Shown here: in pieces, positions 53,466 through 63,808 of the stretch
Layout of the letters: each line of letters opens with the position of its first letter
Numbering within the stretch: position 1 is the stretch's first letter
Notes under the pieces: model-generated
The model's input: the letters and a program-made list of their open reading frames with translations, nothing else
Databases searched by the model: none
What the model was told of the DNA's origin: nothing
Program-made: the position numbers and the translations under genes
Assembly: GCA_946902985.2 (NCBI GenBank)
Contig: OX336388.2
Span: 231,366,467-231,430,466 of the forward strand
DNA: 64,000 nucleotides
Direction of reading: 5' to 3'
Origin: Meconema thalassinum
Lineage: Eukaryota; Arthropoda; Insecta; Orthoptera; Tettigoniidae

Positions 53466-54830
53466 TGAGCTAATCGTTTCATCTCTACATAGCTACCACA
53501 CCCTACATCCGAGCAATCTGTTTAACATACTCTAACCTTGGTCTACCCCTACAGTTCTTGTCCTCGACCCTTCCTTCCATCACTAAGCTTGCTATTCCTG
53601 GGTGTCTTAGTATGTGTCCTACCAACCTATCTCTTCTCTTCATTAGCAGTCGCCAGAAACATCTCTCCTCTCCCACTCGTCTTAATACCTCTTCGTTTGT
53701 AACCCTATCTACCCATCTGATCTTCATCATTCTCCTGTAACACCACATTTCAAACGCTTCTATTCTCCTCTTTTCTGATGCACCAACAGTCTTAAGTTTC
53801 ACTTCCATAGAGCGCCACGCTCCAGACGAAGGCTTTCAAAAATAATTACTTCCTTACACCTAAATCTATATTCGATGTCAACAGATTTATTTTCAGTAGG
53901 AATGCTTTTCCTTGCCTGAGCCAACGTACTTTTTATATCCTCTTTGCTTCGTCCATCACTGGTTATTTTGCTTCGTAAGTAACAGAAATCTCCTACTTCC
54001 TTCAGCTTTTCACCTGCCAATTTGATGTCCATGGTGGCCACTACTCCTGGAAAACCTGGAAATTCTGGAAAACTCCTGGATTTTTATTAGGTCTGGAAAA
54101 CTCCTGGAAAATTACCAAAAAATTGAAAACTCATGGAAAATAGCCACTGTTAATTAATTATAAAAATCTTTCTATCTTAAATCATACTCCCGCTGTGGTT
54201 TTGGGTGAGCACTCTATCATTAACGAAAGAAATTTCCTCAGGTTACCTGTTTCCGTGTGTGAGAAAACGCGATAGTGTTTTTGTAAAACATATTGAGTAT
54301 AGACAACTTCTCCGCAATAAAATTTCAGGCGGCATACTTTTCTCTCTCTTTTTTTTATAGCGGACATTTGAGTCACAAAGGCTTTTTTAAAACAACAATT
54401 AAATCATTTGTGTGTAGGCTTGCGTATCAATAACGCAATCACCACTAATTTTTGTCAACATCTGTATAAGTAGACGAAACACAACTGCTTTATTTTGGTC
54501 TTGATGTAGGCAACCGATAAAGCCCCCCCCCCCGCCTCACGCTTATTTTTAAGTCTGAAAAAATGAAAATTACTCCTGGAAATTTCCTGGAAAACTCCTG
54601 GAAAATCGTTGACTGATTTGAGTGGCTACCGTGATAGAAGTTTCTGATTTCTTTCGGCTGCATTCCAATTTTTGTTTTACATTAATTGATTTTGCTCATG
54701 AATTCTTCCCTCAAGACGGAGTTTATACCATTCAAAAACACATTCAGATTCTCAGGCGTGGCGGCCAAGATGACGATGTCATCGGCAAATCTCGGAGAAA
54801 AGGTTTCAATTTTTTCCCCCTGAAACTATT
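53466..54830 (-). pseudogene. LINE reverse transcriptase remnant, split by a 580-bp insertion
   Basis: On the minus strand, 54830-54630 translates to an RT segment with FADDIVILAATPENL (FADD at about 54765-54776) and FLNGINSVLREEFMSKINV. After the insertion (54042-54621) it resumes as KLAGEKLKEVGDFCYLRSKI (F-YLG-like, 53965-54040), then KLKTVGASEKRRIEAFEMWC, YRRMMKIRWVDRVTNEEVLR and RDRLVGHILRHPG to 53503. Order and motifs are those of the RT palm end and C-terminus of a BovB/RTE- or Jockey-like LINE. Frameshifts and the insertion make it dead. Bases 53466-53502 are its 3' edge. Confidence 0.7.
54042..54621. mobile_element. Insertion with 8-bp TSD and CTGGAAAA repeats
   Basis: GTGGCCAC (54034-54041) and GTGGCTAC (54622-54629) flank it, and the LINE frame resumes on the far side. 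Both ends carry direct, not inverted, CTGGAAAACTCCTGGAAAA-like words (three to four near each end). No gene inside; C9 run near 54524-54533. An 8-bp TSD suggests hAT, but I see no TIR. Confidence 0.55.
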
Positions 54831-55074
54831 ACCAAATCTTCACGGATGATTCTTGATGTTCTCTCCTTACTTCAACAAAGGTTATTTTTAAAATATATTT
54901 AATTTTTACCCCCACCCCCCTCCTGATGAGAATCACATTGATGGGCTGCTTTTTCCACTTAAGTGGCGATTATCTTTGAAAGCTTTCGCTTTTCTCCGAT
55001 GCCACTGAAAGCCACAGTTTTGTTTGAGAACAAGTCTCATATTTACCCCCAAAGTCAGCGGACAACCCGTCCGT
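54831..55074. other. Unassigned spacer
   Basis: No gene recognised. Confidence 0.35.
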
Positions 55075-55200
55075 CCTGAAAATGGTTTTCGTGGTTTCCC
55101 ATTTTCACCACCAAGCTAATGCCGGAATGGTTCCTTTCGATAGGTCCAAGGCCAATTTCCTTCTGAAATCCCTTTCCTGTCCCGTCCTGAAAAGAAAATG
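55075..55200 (-). mobile_element. SINE core fragment
   Basis: TGAAAATGGTTTTCGTGGTT, then TCCCATTTTCACCACCAAGC and AATGCCGG are the inverse of the core at 37.43-37.50 kb. No tRNA head remains. Confidence 0.6.
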
Positions 55201-55236
55201 AATGGCCATTGGCTGCATCAATAAAAAAAAGAGTGT
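55201..55236 (+). mobile_element. LINE 3'-tail scrap
   Basis: AATGGCCATTGGCTGCATCA plus an A-run matches the 3' end downstream of the LINE at 3122-3868 (about 3905-3930). Confidence 0.5.
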
Positions 55237-55450
55237 CATTTGATTTTATGTTATTTTACTAAAATGACGTAATTTTAACAGCACTTGATGAACATTTCCA
55301 TCTGACAAAGCTAAACAAAAATAAATTTTGATAAACAGCTGTGTTAAAATATAACAAACGAAGGAATTACTTCTAATTAATTTAACTCTTTAAATTTAAC
55401 TTTTAAGATTAGTTTAACTTTGTCTAGTTATTATCTTGAGTATTGTATAA

Positions 55451-56245
55451 GGTGCGTTCAAAAAGTAACGAGCCGGAGGCTGGAATGCGCAAACCGGTGA
55501 CGACATCGGCTAATCGTGGCGTGTGTAACAGGTGTGGTTCCGACCAGAGCGTGGAAGGGCACAGCCCGTCGCTAGATGGCACGCGTGCACGTCAAGTGAC
55601 GATACAAAGTGAGCGGCAGCATGCATCAATCGTCCAACGCTGCCAGTCGCATTGCAAACAGTGACATGGAGGCATCAACCGAAGAGCAAAGATGTGTTGT
55701 TCGGTTTCTGACAACGGAAGGAGTAGGGGGAACGGACATGCATCGCCGAATGTCACAAGTGTACGGCGAACACTGCATGTCCCTTGCAAGGGTCAAGGCG
55801 TGGCACGGGACAACAGTGAATGCCCAGCGTTACTCGCAAACCTTGGCCACCCTTCGCCAAGCGATCAAAACAAAACGACCATGCAATCTCACCCGTGGGG
55901 TCATTCTGCTCCACGACAACGCACGACCTCACACGGCCAACACAGTCGCGGCACTCATGCAGAAATTGAAATGGGAGGTTCTCTCCAGACTTCTCTCCCT
56001 GTGATTACGCCATGTTTGGTCCCCTGAAAAGGGCTCTGCGGGGCCGAAGATTCACCTCGGACGCCGACGTCCAGCTGTACGTGCGGATCTGGTTCACATC
56101 GCAGCCCAGGGAATTTCATGAGACAGCCATTCACCGCCTCGTGTCACAGTGGGACAAGTGCCTCAACAGTCAGGGCCAATACTTCTAACATACAGGTACT
56201 GGTTTCTGTAATTATGCCTCCGGCTCGTCACTTTTTGAACGCACC
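55451..56245 (+). mobile_element. Mariner element with internal deletion, native ends
   Basis: The ends GGTGCGTTCAAAAAGTAACG and the inverse CACTTTTTGAACGCACC give ~30-bp TIRs. The right end directly follows the transposase stop. It is the same family as 7826-8664 and shows what that copy's right end should look like. About 795 bp against ~1.3 kb for an intact mariner. Confidence 0.85.
55609..56188 (+). pseudogene. Mariner transposase, middle deleted
   Basis: The first part is MEASTEEQRCVVRFLTTEGV, then RMSQVYGEHCMSLARVKAWH (first HTH), to about 55806. It fuses directly to GTTVNAQRYSQTLATLRQAI, then VILLHDNARPHTANTVA (second catalytic Asp of the triad). A frame change near 55985 follows, then SPCDYAMFGPLKRALRGRRF (third Asp in the family position) and WDKCLNSQGQYF with a native stop at 56188. 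The second HTH, WVPHEL linker and first Asp are gone. Together with the frame change this removes activity. Confidence 0.85.
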
Positions 56246-56251
56246 TTATAC

Positions 56252-57178
56252 AAACTCTGTTTTATATATTTATTATCGCCGATACTGTTACTCAGGGAAT
56301 TTTCTGATTTATCCTGGAAAAGTGCTCTAAGTCCACTGTTATTCAATATTACTATAACCTACCTAACAAAACAATTTCAGAAACCCTTACCGTGGAATCT
56401 TTTGTACGCTGACGATGTGGCACTATTATCTGACAGTATTTATGACCTACAGGGGAGTTTTTTAGACCAATGGAGGAGAGCTCTAGGGTCTAATGGACTG
56501 CGCATTAGTTGAACCAAGACTGAATATATGGTATGCGACTTCCACAACAATAAACCCAGTATGACAAATATTGAACTTAAACTAGATGGTGAAACCATAC
56601 CAAGGGTAATAAAATTCAAATATCTAGGTTCTGTCATTGCTGAAGATGGCACGATAACCGCCAATATAATCCATAGGGCCAGTTTATAAAACTGCCGTAA
56701 GACCAATCCTACTCTATGGTAGTGAAACATGGGCTACTACAAAGCTACATACCACTGAAATGCGTATGTTACGTTGGGCAGGTGGAGTTACTCTCAAAGA
56801 TACAATCCGTAATGAACATGTGCGGGGCAGTTTCAAAGTAGAGCCTATAACAGAGAAACTTTTAGAAACCAGGCTAAGGTGGTATGGACATGTTATGCGG
56901 AGACCGGAGGATCATGTAGTGAAGAAGTGCCTTTCCATGGCTACACAAAAGAGAGGGAGCGGCAGACCTCAAACAACATGGATGACGAATGTCCAGAGGG
57001 ACATGAGAGTATTGGGCCTATCTGCTAATGATGCTTTACAACGTAGTGATTGGCGCCTCAGGATTAAGAAAGCCGACCCCGCGAAACGGGAAAAGGCGAG
57101 GAGGAAGAAGAAGATCCTGAAATAGTCAGGGAATTGTCAGGGAAATCTGTTAGTTGGTTTTGGTAGACATCCTGGGTG
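56252..57178 (-). mobile_element. hAT-like MITE end (40.87-kb family) split by a LINE fragment
   Basis: CCGATACTGTTACTCAGGGA ... TTATCCTGG (56278-56322) and TCAGGGAATTGTCAGGGAAA ... TTGGTAGACATCCTGG (57126-57177) are contiguous in the 40870-41406 copy. The LINE fragment between them is therefore an insertion. The mariner at 55451-56245 cut its other side. Confidence 0.6.
56324..57125 (+). pseudogene. LINE RT C-terminal fragment
   Basis: It starts in the RT palm as ALSPLLFNITITYLTKQFQK, then PLPWNLLYADDVALLSDSIY (catalytic YADD at about 56402), a stop at 56510, then VIKFKYLGSVIAEDG and, after a frame change, the 121-codon frame 56760-57125: MRMLRWAGGVTLKDTIRNEH, LETRLRWYGHVMRRPEDHVV and RGSGRPQTTWMTNVQRDMR, with a native stop. 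This is the usual C-terminus of RTE/BovB- or Jockey-related ORF2. It is 5' truncated and inserted in A-rich target sequence of a hAT-like MITE. Confidence 0.75.
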
Positions 57179-57480
57179 AGAAATGGGTTTACTAACTCCC
57201 GACATTCAATTGACTCACGTGATATTAGTTCGTTAAACACCTGTGGTCGTCTCGTGCGGCGATTTACGTGGATTATTTGATTATAATTGAATTGCAGCCA
57301 ATGACCATAGCAGAGTATGCCGTATGCTCCCCATGAAGTTCAATTTCAAGTACAGTGAAACTTGGATAATTCGAACCTCAAAGGACCAGTAAAAAAATTC
57401 GAATTATCCAAAAATTATGAAAGTTCTTTGAGAAGGGTAGAGAAAATATTCAAATTCAAAGTTTCCGGTTCCCTCAACCT

Positions 57481-57877
57481 TTTTGATGTGTAACATCTTT
57501 CCACTCGGTTGCTGGATATTTTTGTGGGAGTGATATTGAAAAATGGGATGGAATTGGATCGGAAGGAAGTGTGTAAGACTGCTTTAGCAGCCAGAAGGAT
57601 GTGATCCAGCTGGCAGTGGCAGCATGTGGAATGTTTATCACATACGGAATACTTTGTAACAGCAGAGTATCATGAAGGCAGTGCGAGAGTAGAAATATCA
57701 TGTAGACAGTGAAGAAAACAAAAGAGAGTCTTGGAATTGTTATGTATTATGAGAGTGTAAAAAATAAAAACATTTTTTGTGTGTTGATAAGGATGATAAA
57801 AACGGTAACAACTTCAAGGTAGGATAACATGTCAGATGTTACACATCATATGCGACTACTGTAAGGCTCGTATCTTT
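57481..57877 (+). mobile_element. GATGTG-family short form, complete, with empty site nearby
   Basis: It opens TTTTTGATGTGTAACATC and closes GGCTCGTATCTTTTTT. It carries one or two minisatellite units and no SINE. The uninterrupted paralogue at 58562-58575 shows the target was a T5 run and that a T-rich stretch is duplicated. At ~397 bp it defines the minimal element. Confidence 0.75.
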
Positions 57878-58096
57878 TTTTCGGCCTTTGCCACTCTCAT
57901 TCTCATAACCGAGAATTTTGTCTTTATTTTGCAGGTATGTTGACAACGTGTTTGGAGCAATCCCGAAAGCCTTTGCAATTTCAGATTTTTCCTTCATTCC
58001 CTTTTCCACTTCTTTAATCACCGCTATTTTCTCCGCCAAAGTCGAGGTTTTGTATGAAACCATAGGCTTTGATGACGACATCTTAGTTCTGTACAC
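57874..58096 (-). pseudogene. Tigger HTH exon of copy A, truncated by insertion
   Basis: The same first HTH as at 50189-50431 is present (KIAVIKEVEKGMKEKSEIAK, then AFGIAPNTLSTYLQNKDKIL). It has two extra residues (ST) near the start and ends at the GATGTG insertion. Confidence 0.7.
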
Positions 58097-58536
58097 ACAC
58101 TTTAAAACACAGGCAAAACCAAACTTCTAAACAACAACCACAAGTCTAATCAGACCACTCAGCCCGCACTACCAGACAGGTGTAAGGGATGACACTGTTA
58201 TGAGTTATGTGATGTGGAGTGTTGCAAAATAATGGAAGGGGGAGGGGTTGGGCATTGACCTTGAAAGGAGCGTCGCAGGCGTGTTGTTAGTCATGTAGGC
58301 AAAACCATCGAGTAGGGGCCGCATGCCAATGATACGTCATTTTTCAGGAATTCCTGACCCAACTGTTTGGCTTCCGATCGGCTTTTTACACATACAAACT
58401 TCGAATGATCCAAAATATAATTCGAATTAACCACGATTTTTTAGCATTGATTGTATATAAAATGCTAGGGACCAGTAAAAAAATTATCCAAAAATTCGAA
58501 TTATCAAAGTTCTGTGAAAAGGGTAGAAAAAATATT

Positions 58537-58779
58537 TCAATTCAAATTTTCCGGTTCCCTCAACCTTTTTCGGCCTTTGCCACTTTCATTTTCATAACCG
58601 AGAATTTTGTCTTTATTTTTTAGGTATGTTGACAACGTGTTTGGAGGAATCCCGAAAGCCTTTGCAATTTCAGATTTTTCCTTCATTCCCTTTTCCACTT
58701 CTTTAATCACCGCTATTTTCTCCGCCAAAGTCGTGTATGGAACCCGAGGCTTTGATGACAACATCTTAGTTCTGTACAC
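58537..58779 (-). pseudogene. Tigger HTH exon of copy B
   Basis: The 80 codons are nearly identical to 50189-50431 (one change, RYENES to GYENES). No downstream catalytic exon. Confidence 0.75.
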
Positions 58780-59063
58780 ACACTTTAAAACACAGGCAAA
58801 ACCAAACTTCTAAACAACAACCACAAGTCTAATCAGACCACTCAGCCCGCACTACCAGACAGGTGTAAGGGATGACACTGTTATGAGTTATGAGATGTGG
58901 AGCGTTGCAAAACAATGGGAGGGGAGGGGTTGGGCATTGACCTTGGAAGGAGCGTCGCAGGCGTGTTGTTAGTCATGTAGGCAAAACCATCGAGTAGGGG
59001 CCGCATGCCAATGATACGTCATTTTTCAGGAATTCCTGACCCAATTGTTTGGCTTCCGATCGG

Positions 59064-59412
59064 CTTGCCACGGTGGGTGAGTGGATAGCGTGTCGGTCTA
59101 CTAACCCCAAGATTGCAGGTTCGCTCCTGGCCGTGGTAAGGGATTTTTGAAATTCGGCAAAAATACGACACGCATGTCATACGATATTGACATGTCAAAG
59201 AACCCATTTCAATTCAGTAGGCCGTGTTCATAATGGCAAAATTAATCTCGGGAGTTTCCGCCAACACAAAGTTCCTCATTTCTCTATTAGAAAGCGCTAT
59301 AGTGTTCAAGGAGCTTAGATATCTAACCGCCTTGACTTTCAGAGTGACTCAAGGAACAACGAAATTCGACATGCAAATAACAAAGCTTGCACTGGCACCC
59401 GAGGCCATACTA

Positions 59413-59459
<47 letters not shown>

Positions 59460-59460
59460 G
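59064..59460 (+). mobile_element. SINE S4, second copy with (ATT)n tail
   Basis: It is collinear with 7391-7771: head TTGCCACGGTGGGTGAGTGG, B-box GCAGGTTCGCTCCTGGC, and body to GAGGCCATACTATATT. A pure (ATT)16-like tail (59411-59458) indicates fairly recent insertion. Confidence 0.8.
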
Positions 59461-59960
59461 ACTACACGTAAAATCTTCGAATTATCCAAAATATAATTCG
59501 AATTAACAACGATCTTTTTAGCATTGATTGTATATAAAATGTTAGGGACCAAAAGAAAAAATCGAATTAAAGAAGATTTCGAATTATAGAAGTTTGAATT
59601 AGCCACGTTCCACTGGTTCCAACTTTGATCACCAGAGATGCCACTGTCGCTGACACCTAGCGGCAAACGTTGGAACTTTGGATGTCGTGTTGGTAAGAGT
59701 CTGTTGGATAATTGCTCTTGTTTTATTATCTGGGCCGAATTCTTTCAAGATTTCGGGATGAGTGGGTCTGTCAATCGAGTCGTACCTTTATGAAATCTAC
59801 GAAGGTGACTGCAAATTTCTTATTTCTCTGCTTTAGGTAGGAAAGGACAAATCTAAGATTCATGATTTGTTCGGCACATGAACGGCCTTTCCCGAAACCT
59901 CCTTGGTATTCACCCAGCTGTGGGTCCATTGTTCCTCTGCTCTAGTTTGAAGTGCCTTCG

Positions 59961-61227
59961 TCCCCCAGGGGCTCACATCTTATGGTATGTGGGTTGGCGA
60001 CCACGGGACTCCAGCTGAGTCCATCCAGCATTGCTTCCACTTACTTGTGCCGGGATGCTCTCTGTCTTCTTTCCTGTCGACCTCCCTTGGTCAACTCTTG
60101 TTCTTTTCTGACCCCGACGGTATTACGGTATCCGAGGCCTAGGGAATCTTTCACTTTCCCGCCTTAATTGGCCCTTGTCTCATCTTTCCTGATCTCTCCT
60201 TCTTCGAGGGGTCAGACCTCTTGTTTTCTTTTCATTTTATTTCCTTTTCTCTTGATCCCGCACTGTTTTTGTTACTTGGCTCCCCGTGTATCTAAATTCC
60301 CTTTAGCGTTCTTTTTTTTTTCACATACACTACATTTTGTAGGTATTCTTAATCTACGTTGCATTTTGTAAGTTTTTTCGATCTAAATTGCATTTCGCAA
60401 TAGTTTTCAACCTCAATTGCATTTTGTAAAGATTGACAATCTAAATTGCTTTTTAGTAAGTCTTTCAATGTAGGCTCAGGACACTTTAGTGAGTTTTTTG
60501 AATTTCAAGTGCATTTTGTATTTTCAACCTAAACCGCATCTTGCAAGAATTTTAAATATAAATTGCATTTTGTGTGGTGGGCATTTTGCAAGTATTTTGA
60601 TTCGTAATTGCATTTTGTGGGTATTTTGAATCTAAATTACATTTTGTCAAGTATTTTCAATCTAAATTGCATTTTGTAAGTATTGTCAATCCAAATGTAG
60701 TTTGAATCTACCGTGCATTTTGTAAGCATTTTCAATTTCAATTGCATTTCGTAAGTATTTTGAATTTCAATTGCACTTTGTGAATATTTTGGATTGGAAA
60801 TGGGATCATTCAATCTGAATTGCATTGTGTATTTTCAATTTCAATTACATTTTGTAAGTATTTTGAACCTCAATTGCATTTTGTACGTATTTTCGATCTC
60901 ATTTGCATTTTGTAAGTATTTTGAATTTCGATTGCATTTTCTAAGTATTTCGACTCTACATTGCATTTTGTACGTATTTTGAACCTAGCCTACATTTCGT
61001 ACGTATTTTTCAATCTATTCCTTTTGTGAATCTTTTCGTTCTAAATTCCCTTTTGTATGAACATTTTGTGAGTAGTTTCAATCTGAGTTCCTTTTTGTAA
61101 GTATTTTCCGTCTCACTTAATTTTCGTTCTGGTTTCTATTTCGCTGTTATTTTCGCTATCACCCAGATCATTAGGGGCCGATAACCTAGATGTTAGGCCC
61201 TTTAAAACAACAATCATCATCATCATC
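59961..61227 (+). mobile_element. R-ATC retroposon copy 6, complete with TSD
   Basis: It starts TCCCCCAGGGGCTCACATCT and ends with (ATC)n. GAAGTGCCTTCG (59949-59960) and GAAGTACCTTCG (61228-61239) match at 11 of 12 positions. The interrupted LINE aligns across the gap. It holds the longest 29-bp minisatellite (about 60340-61100) and no coding frame. Together with copy 4 it defines the family ends. Confidence 0.85.
60340..61100. repeat. 29-bp minisatellite, longest array
   Basis: Around 25 degenerate units of TTGCATTTTGTAAGTATTTT plus ~9 bases. Unit variants alternate (GAATCT, CAATCT, GACTCT flanks), shared in order with the 31-kb array in places. Confidence 0.75.
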
Positions 61228-62639
61228 GAAGTACCTTCGAAAGGATCTTGTAGGTTATTAAGAGAAGGGAGATGCCACAATAATTGTTTACGCCCATTCT
61301 GTCACCTTTTTTATGAAGAGGTGGGTCAGTGCAGAGGACCACATAGAAGTTCCTCAGTTTCCCAAATGTTGCGAATTATTTCCGTGAGCTTATCGACTGC
61401 ATTGTGTCCTGCATTTTTCCACATTTTATTGAGTCTTCCCCTGGTGCCTTGTTGTTCTTTAAGGAATGTATGATATGGCTAACTTCTTCTCTTGTGGGAG
61501 GTACTGAATCAGGATGGATGGGAGTGTTGTTGTCGAACGTGAAGGTGGATTCTGGAGCTTCGCAATTGAGGAGTAATTCGCCAGGATATGACAGTTGTCC
61601 GTATTATTGTAGACAATTCAACCGTCTGGTCCCTTGAAGTGTATACTTGGGGGATTGTATTTGCTGAGGTGAAGGTCTTAAAAGAAGTCTCGGGTATTGT
61701 TCTTCTTAAAGTCATCCTCGATCTGTACTAGCTGGTTCTTGTCGAAAGCACGCTTTATCCCTCTGATAGTTTTGGCAGCATGTTTTCTTGCATCCAAGAA
61801 TATAGTCAGGTTATCTTGGTTCTTCTGCCTTTGCGACAAAGCCACATCACATTCCCAAGTCCACCATAGATGTTTCTTTGATTTTGTTAATGTAGCTGTA
61901 TTGTTAGCTGCCTTGACTAATGCGTCTTGCAGTTGCTCCCAATTGCCTGGGTCTTGAGACTCCAGCTTCTCTGTGTCAAACCTGTGGATTTTTCTCCGTT
62001 GGACCTTTCTAGTATTCCTTGGAAGGAGCTTTACCTTAAGCTTTGAAAGATAAATATCTGAGTCAAGATTGGCACTTCTCAGAACTCTGACGTTGTGGAT
62101 CTTCTGTCGTGCTTTTCTTGCAGTAGGGACATGATCTATTTGGAACTCACCAAGGTTGGGGTTTGGGGATGTCCAAGGTTTCTGCTTTCTTGGCAAGTGT
62201 TTGAAGGCAGTTGATTTCAGGATTAGATTGAATGCCTTGCAAAGTTCTATGAGTCTCTCTCCATTTCTATTAGTTCTTCGGTGAGCAGGATACTTTCCAA
62301 CAATGTTTTGGAATTAGCTCTCTTTTCCGATTAGCGCATTAAAATCACCGAGCAGGATGATTGTATGCTTCTCTGGAATCCTACTAATACAGTAATATCT
62401 TCCAGTTCCCCCAGAATTCCGACTGAGTCAGTCTTGTTTGCTTGATTGATTGGCGCATGCACATTTACGATGGTGTAGATTTTGTTCATACTTCGGAAAG
62501 TGAGAGTTGAGACTCGGCTGTTAGGAGAGGAAAAGTCTGTTATGGAATCTAATATCCTTTTGTTGATAATAAATCCAGTATCAAGGTGAGGAATGGTATT
62601 CAAAACAAGTTTCTTCTTCTTCTTATTATTATTATATAT

Positions 62640-62957
62640 ATTTTTGGTCGTGTGGCTTCCTGAGAGGCCGAGTGCAGGTCTTTCTATTCGACGCCCGTGG
62701 GCGACCTGCGCGTCGGGATGAGAGATGGAAGGGATGAAGATTAATGAAACTGGGCAAGGATGTGGAAGGAAGCGGTCGTGGCCTGTCAGAAGATACTGTC
62801 CCAGCATTTGCCTGGTGTTGAAAATTGGAAACCACGGAAAACCATTTCAAGGACAGCTGACGGTGGGGCTCGAACCCACGCGTCTACCGAGTCAGCAGAG
62901 AGTTTGGTCCCATGGCCTAACGCAGCGCTTTAGCCAGCGTAACCACTACTGTCGGTA

Positions 62958-62990
<33 letters not shown>
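62640..62990 (-). mobile_element. SINE S8 with shared core, tRNA-like head
   Basis: On the minus strand: A-box-like TGGCTAAAGCGC (about 62928-62939), B-box-like GGTTCGAGCCCC (62868-62879), then the core (CCTTGAAATGGTTTTCCGTG ... CAGGCAAATGCTGGGACAG), then a unique tail to about 62640. An (ATT)n run lies at 62957-62988. Confidence 0.65.
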
Positions 62991-62991
<1 letters not shown>

Positions 62992-63232
62992 AGCATAATT
63001 GGCAGAGGACTAACTAACCCTTTTATTGTTGCCTTGAGTAGGTCTTCAGACCTATCCAGGACGAATAAGAAGAAGTGGTGATGGGGGAAGGGACGGCAGG
63101 GCTTCCAGCGACTCACTTTTCTCACTATTTGATAAAATTACTTACTATTCTCACTTTTTTTTACAAAACTGGTCACATTCTGCGTTAAAAATGGTCTCGT
63201 GCACAATCAGATTGCTAGAAACGACACAAAAA
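62991..63232. other. Unassigned spacer
   Basis: No feature recognised. Confidence 0.35.
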
Positions 63233-63234
63233 TA

Positions 63235-63806
63235 CGAGGCACGTCCAGAAAGTAAGTTCCGTTTGGTAATAAAATTGAATTGTGTACAGATACAGAAAAA
63301 TTATTTATTGCACAACATTCTACACCTCTTAAACTAGTTTTCCACATAACTGCCGAACTTTTGCAGGCATTTGTCATAGCGTGGCACTCGTTTTTGGATA
63401 CCTTCTTCATAGAAGTTTGCCGCCGACCGTAAACGAGAGTGAAGACTCCCCTGTAAGATATCCTACCGTTTGGCCACCACTGTTGGGAAAATTGCGTATG
63501 TGGTCAGGAGAACTCCTAAACATACGCACTTCTCCTGGTAAGCACGCAATTTGCCTAACAGTGGTGGCCAAACGGTAGGATATCTTACAGGGGAGTGTTC
63601 ACTCTCGTTTACGGTCGGCGGCAAACTTCTATGAAGAAGGTACCCAAAAACTTGTGCCACGCTATGACAAATGCCTGCCAAAGTTCGGCAGTTATGTGGA
63701 AAAGTAGTTTAAGAGGTGTAGAATGTTGTGCAATAAATAATTTTTCTGTATCTGTACACAATTTAATTTTATTACCAAACGGAACTTACTTTCTGGACTT
63801 GCCTCG
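63235..63806. mobile_element. Mariner fold-back: two inverted copies of one end
   Basis: TA flanks both sides (63233-63234, 63807-63808). Arms 63235-63497 and 63544-63806 are 263 bp each and nearly identical, with a 46-bp spacer. Termini are CGAGGCACGTCCAGAAAGTA. Each arm encodes, reading outward, the transposase C-terminus (FYEEGTQKLVPRYDKCL on the plus strand in the right arm) followed by the native stop and TIR. No HTH or catalytic part remains. Confidence 0.85.
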
Positions 63807-63808
63807 TA

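Larger units (their letters stand above)
57353..58474 (-). mobile_element. Tigger copy A (fused), interrupted by a GATGTG element
   Basis: TA and CAGTGAAACTTGGATAATTC start it at 57351-57372. It carries the inverse of the 49747-50534 element up to GGGACCA at 58468-58474. It lacks its second TIR: the sequence passes directly into copy B. The GATGTG short form at 57481-57877 sits inside, and copy B supplies the empty site (AACCTTTTTCGGCC at 58562-58575). Confidence 0.75.
58468..59615 (-). mobile_element. Tigger copy B (fused), interrupted by SINE S4
   Basis: It follows copy A at the shared word GGGACCA, so its left TIR is missing. Its far TIR, GCCACGTTCCACTG, ends at 59615. SINE S4 (59064-59460) interrupts it after CCGATCGGCTT. 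It encodes the same HTH exon (58537-58779). Confidence 0.75.
59690..62615 (-). pseudogene. LINE copy related to the 11-14 kb element, split by R-ATC
   Basis: Minus-strand order: endonuclease pieces (62615-61690), including NPNLGEFQIDHV and LRSANLDSDIYLSKLKVKLL; linker (62196-61678); RT start (61670-61240); then, past the R-ATC insertion, RT motifs on 59945-59690 (GEYQGGFGKGRSCAEQI-like and a F-VDSIDRPTH-like stretch). The homologous open frame at 11.5-14.3 kb shows the same order (GEFQIDHVA, NIDSDHYLSEIKV, GEYQAGFRKGRSCAEQI). Many frameshifts and stops. FADD and the C-terminus are missing before 59690. The 5' part is cut by a SINE at 62.64 kb. Confidence 0.75.
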
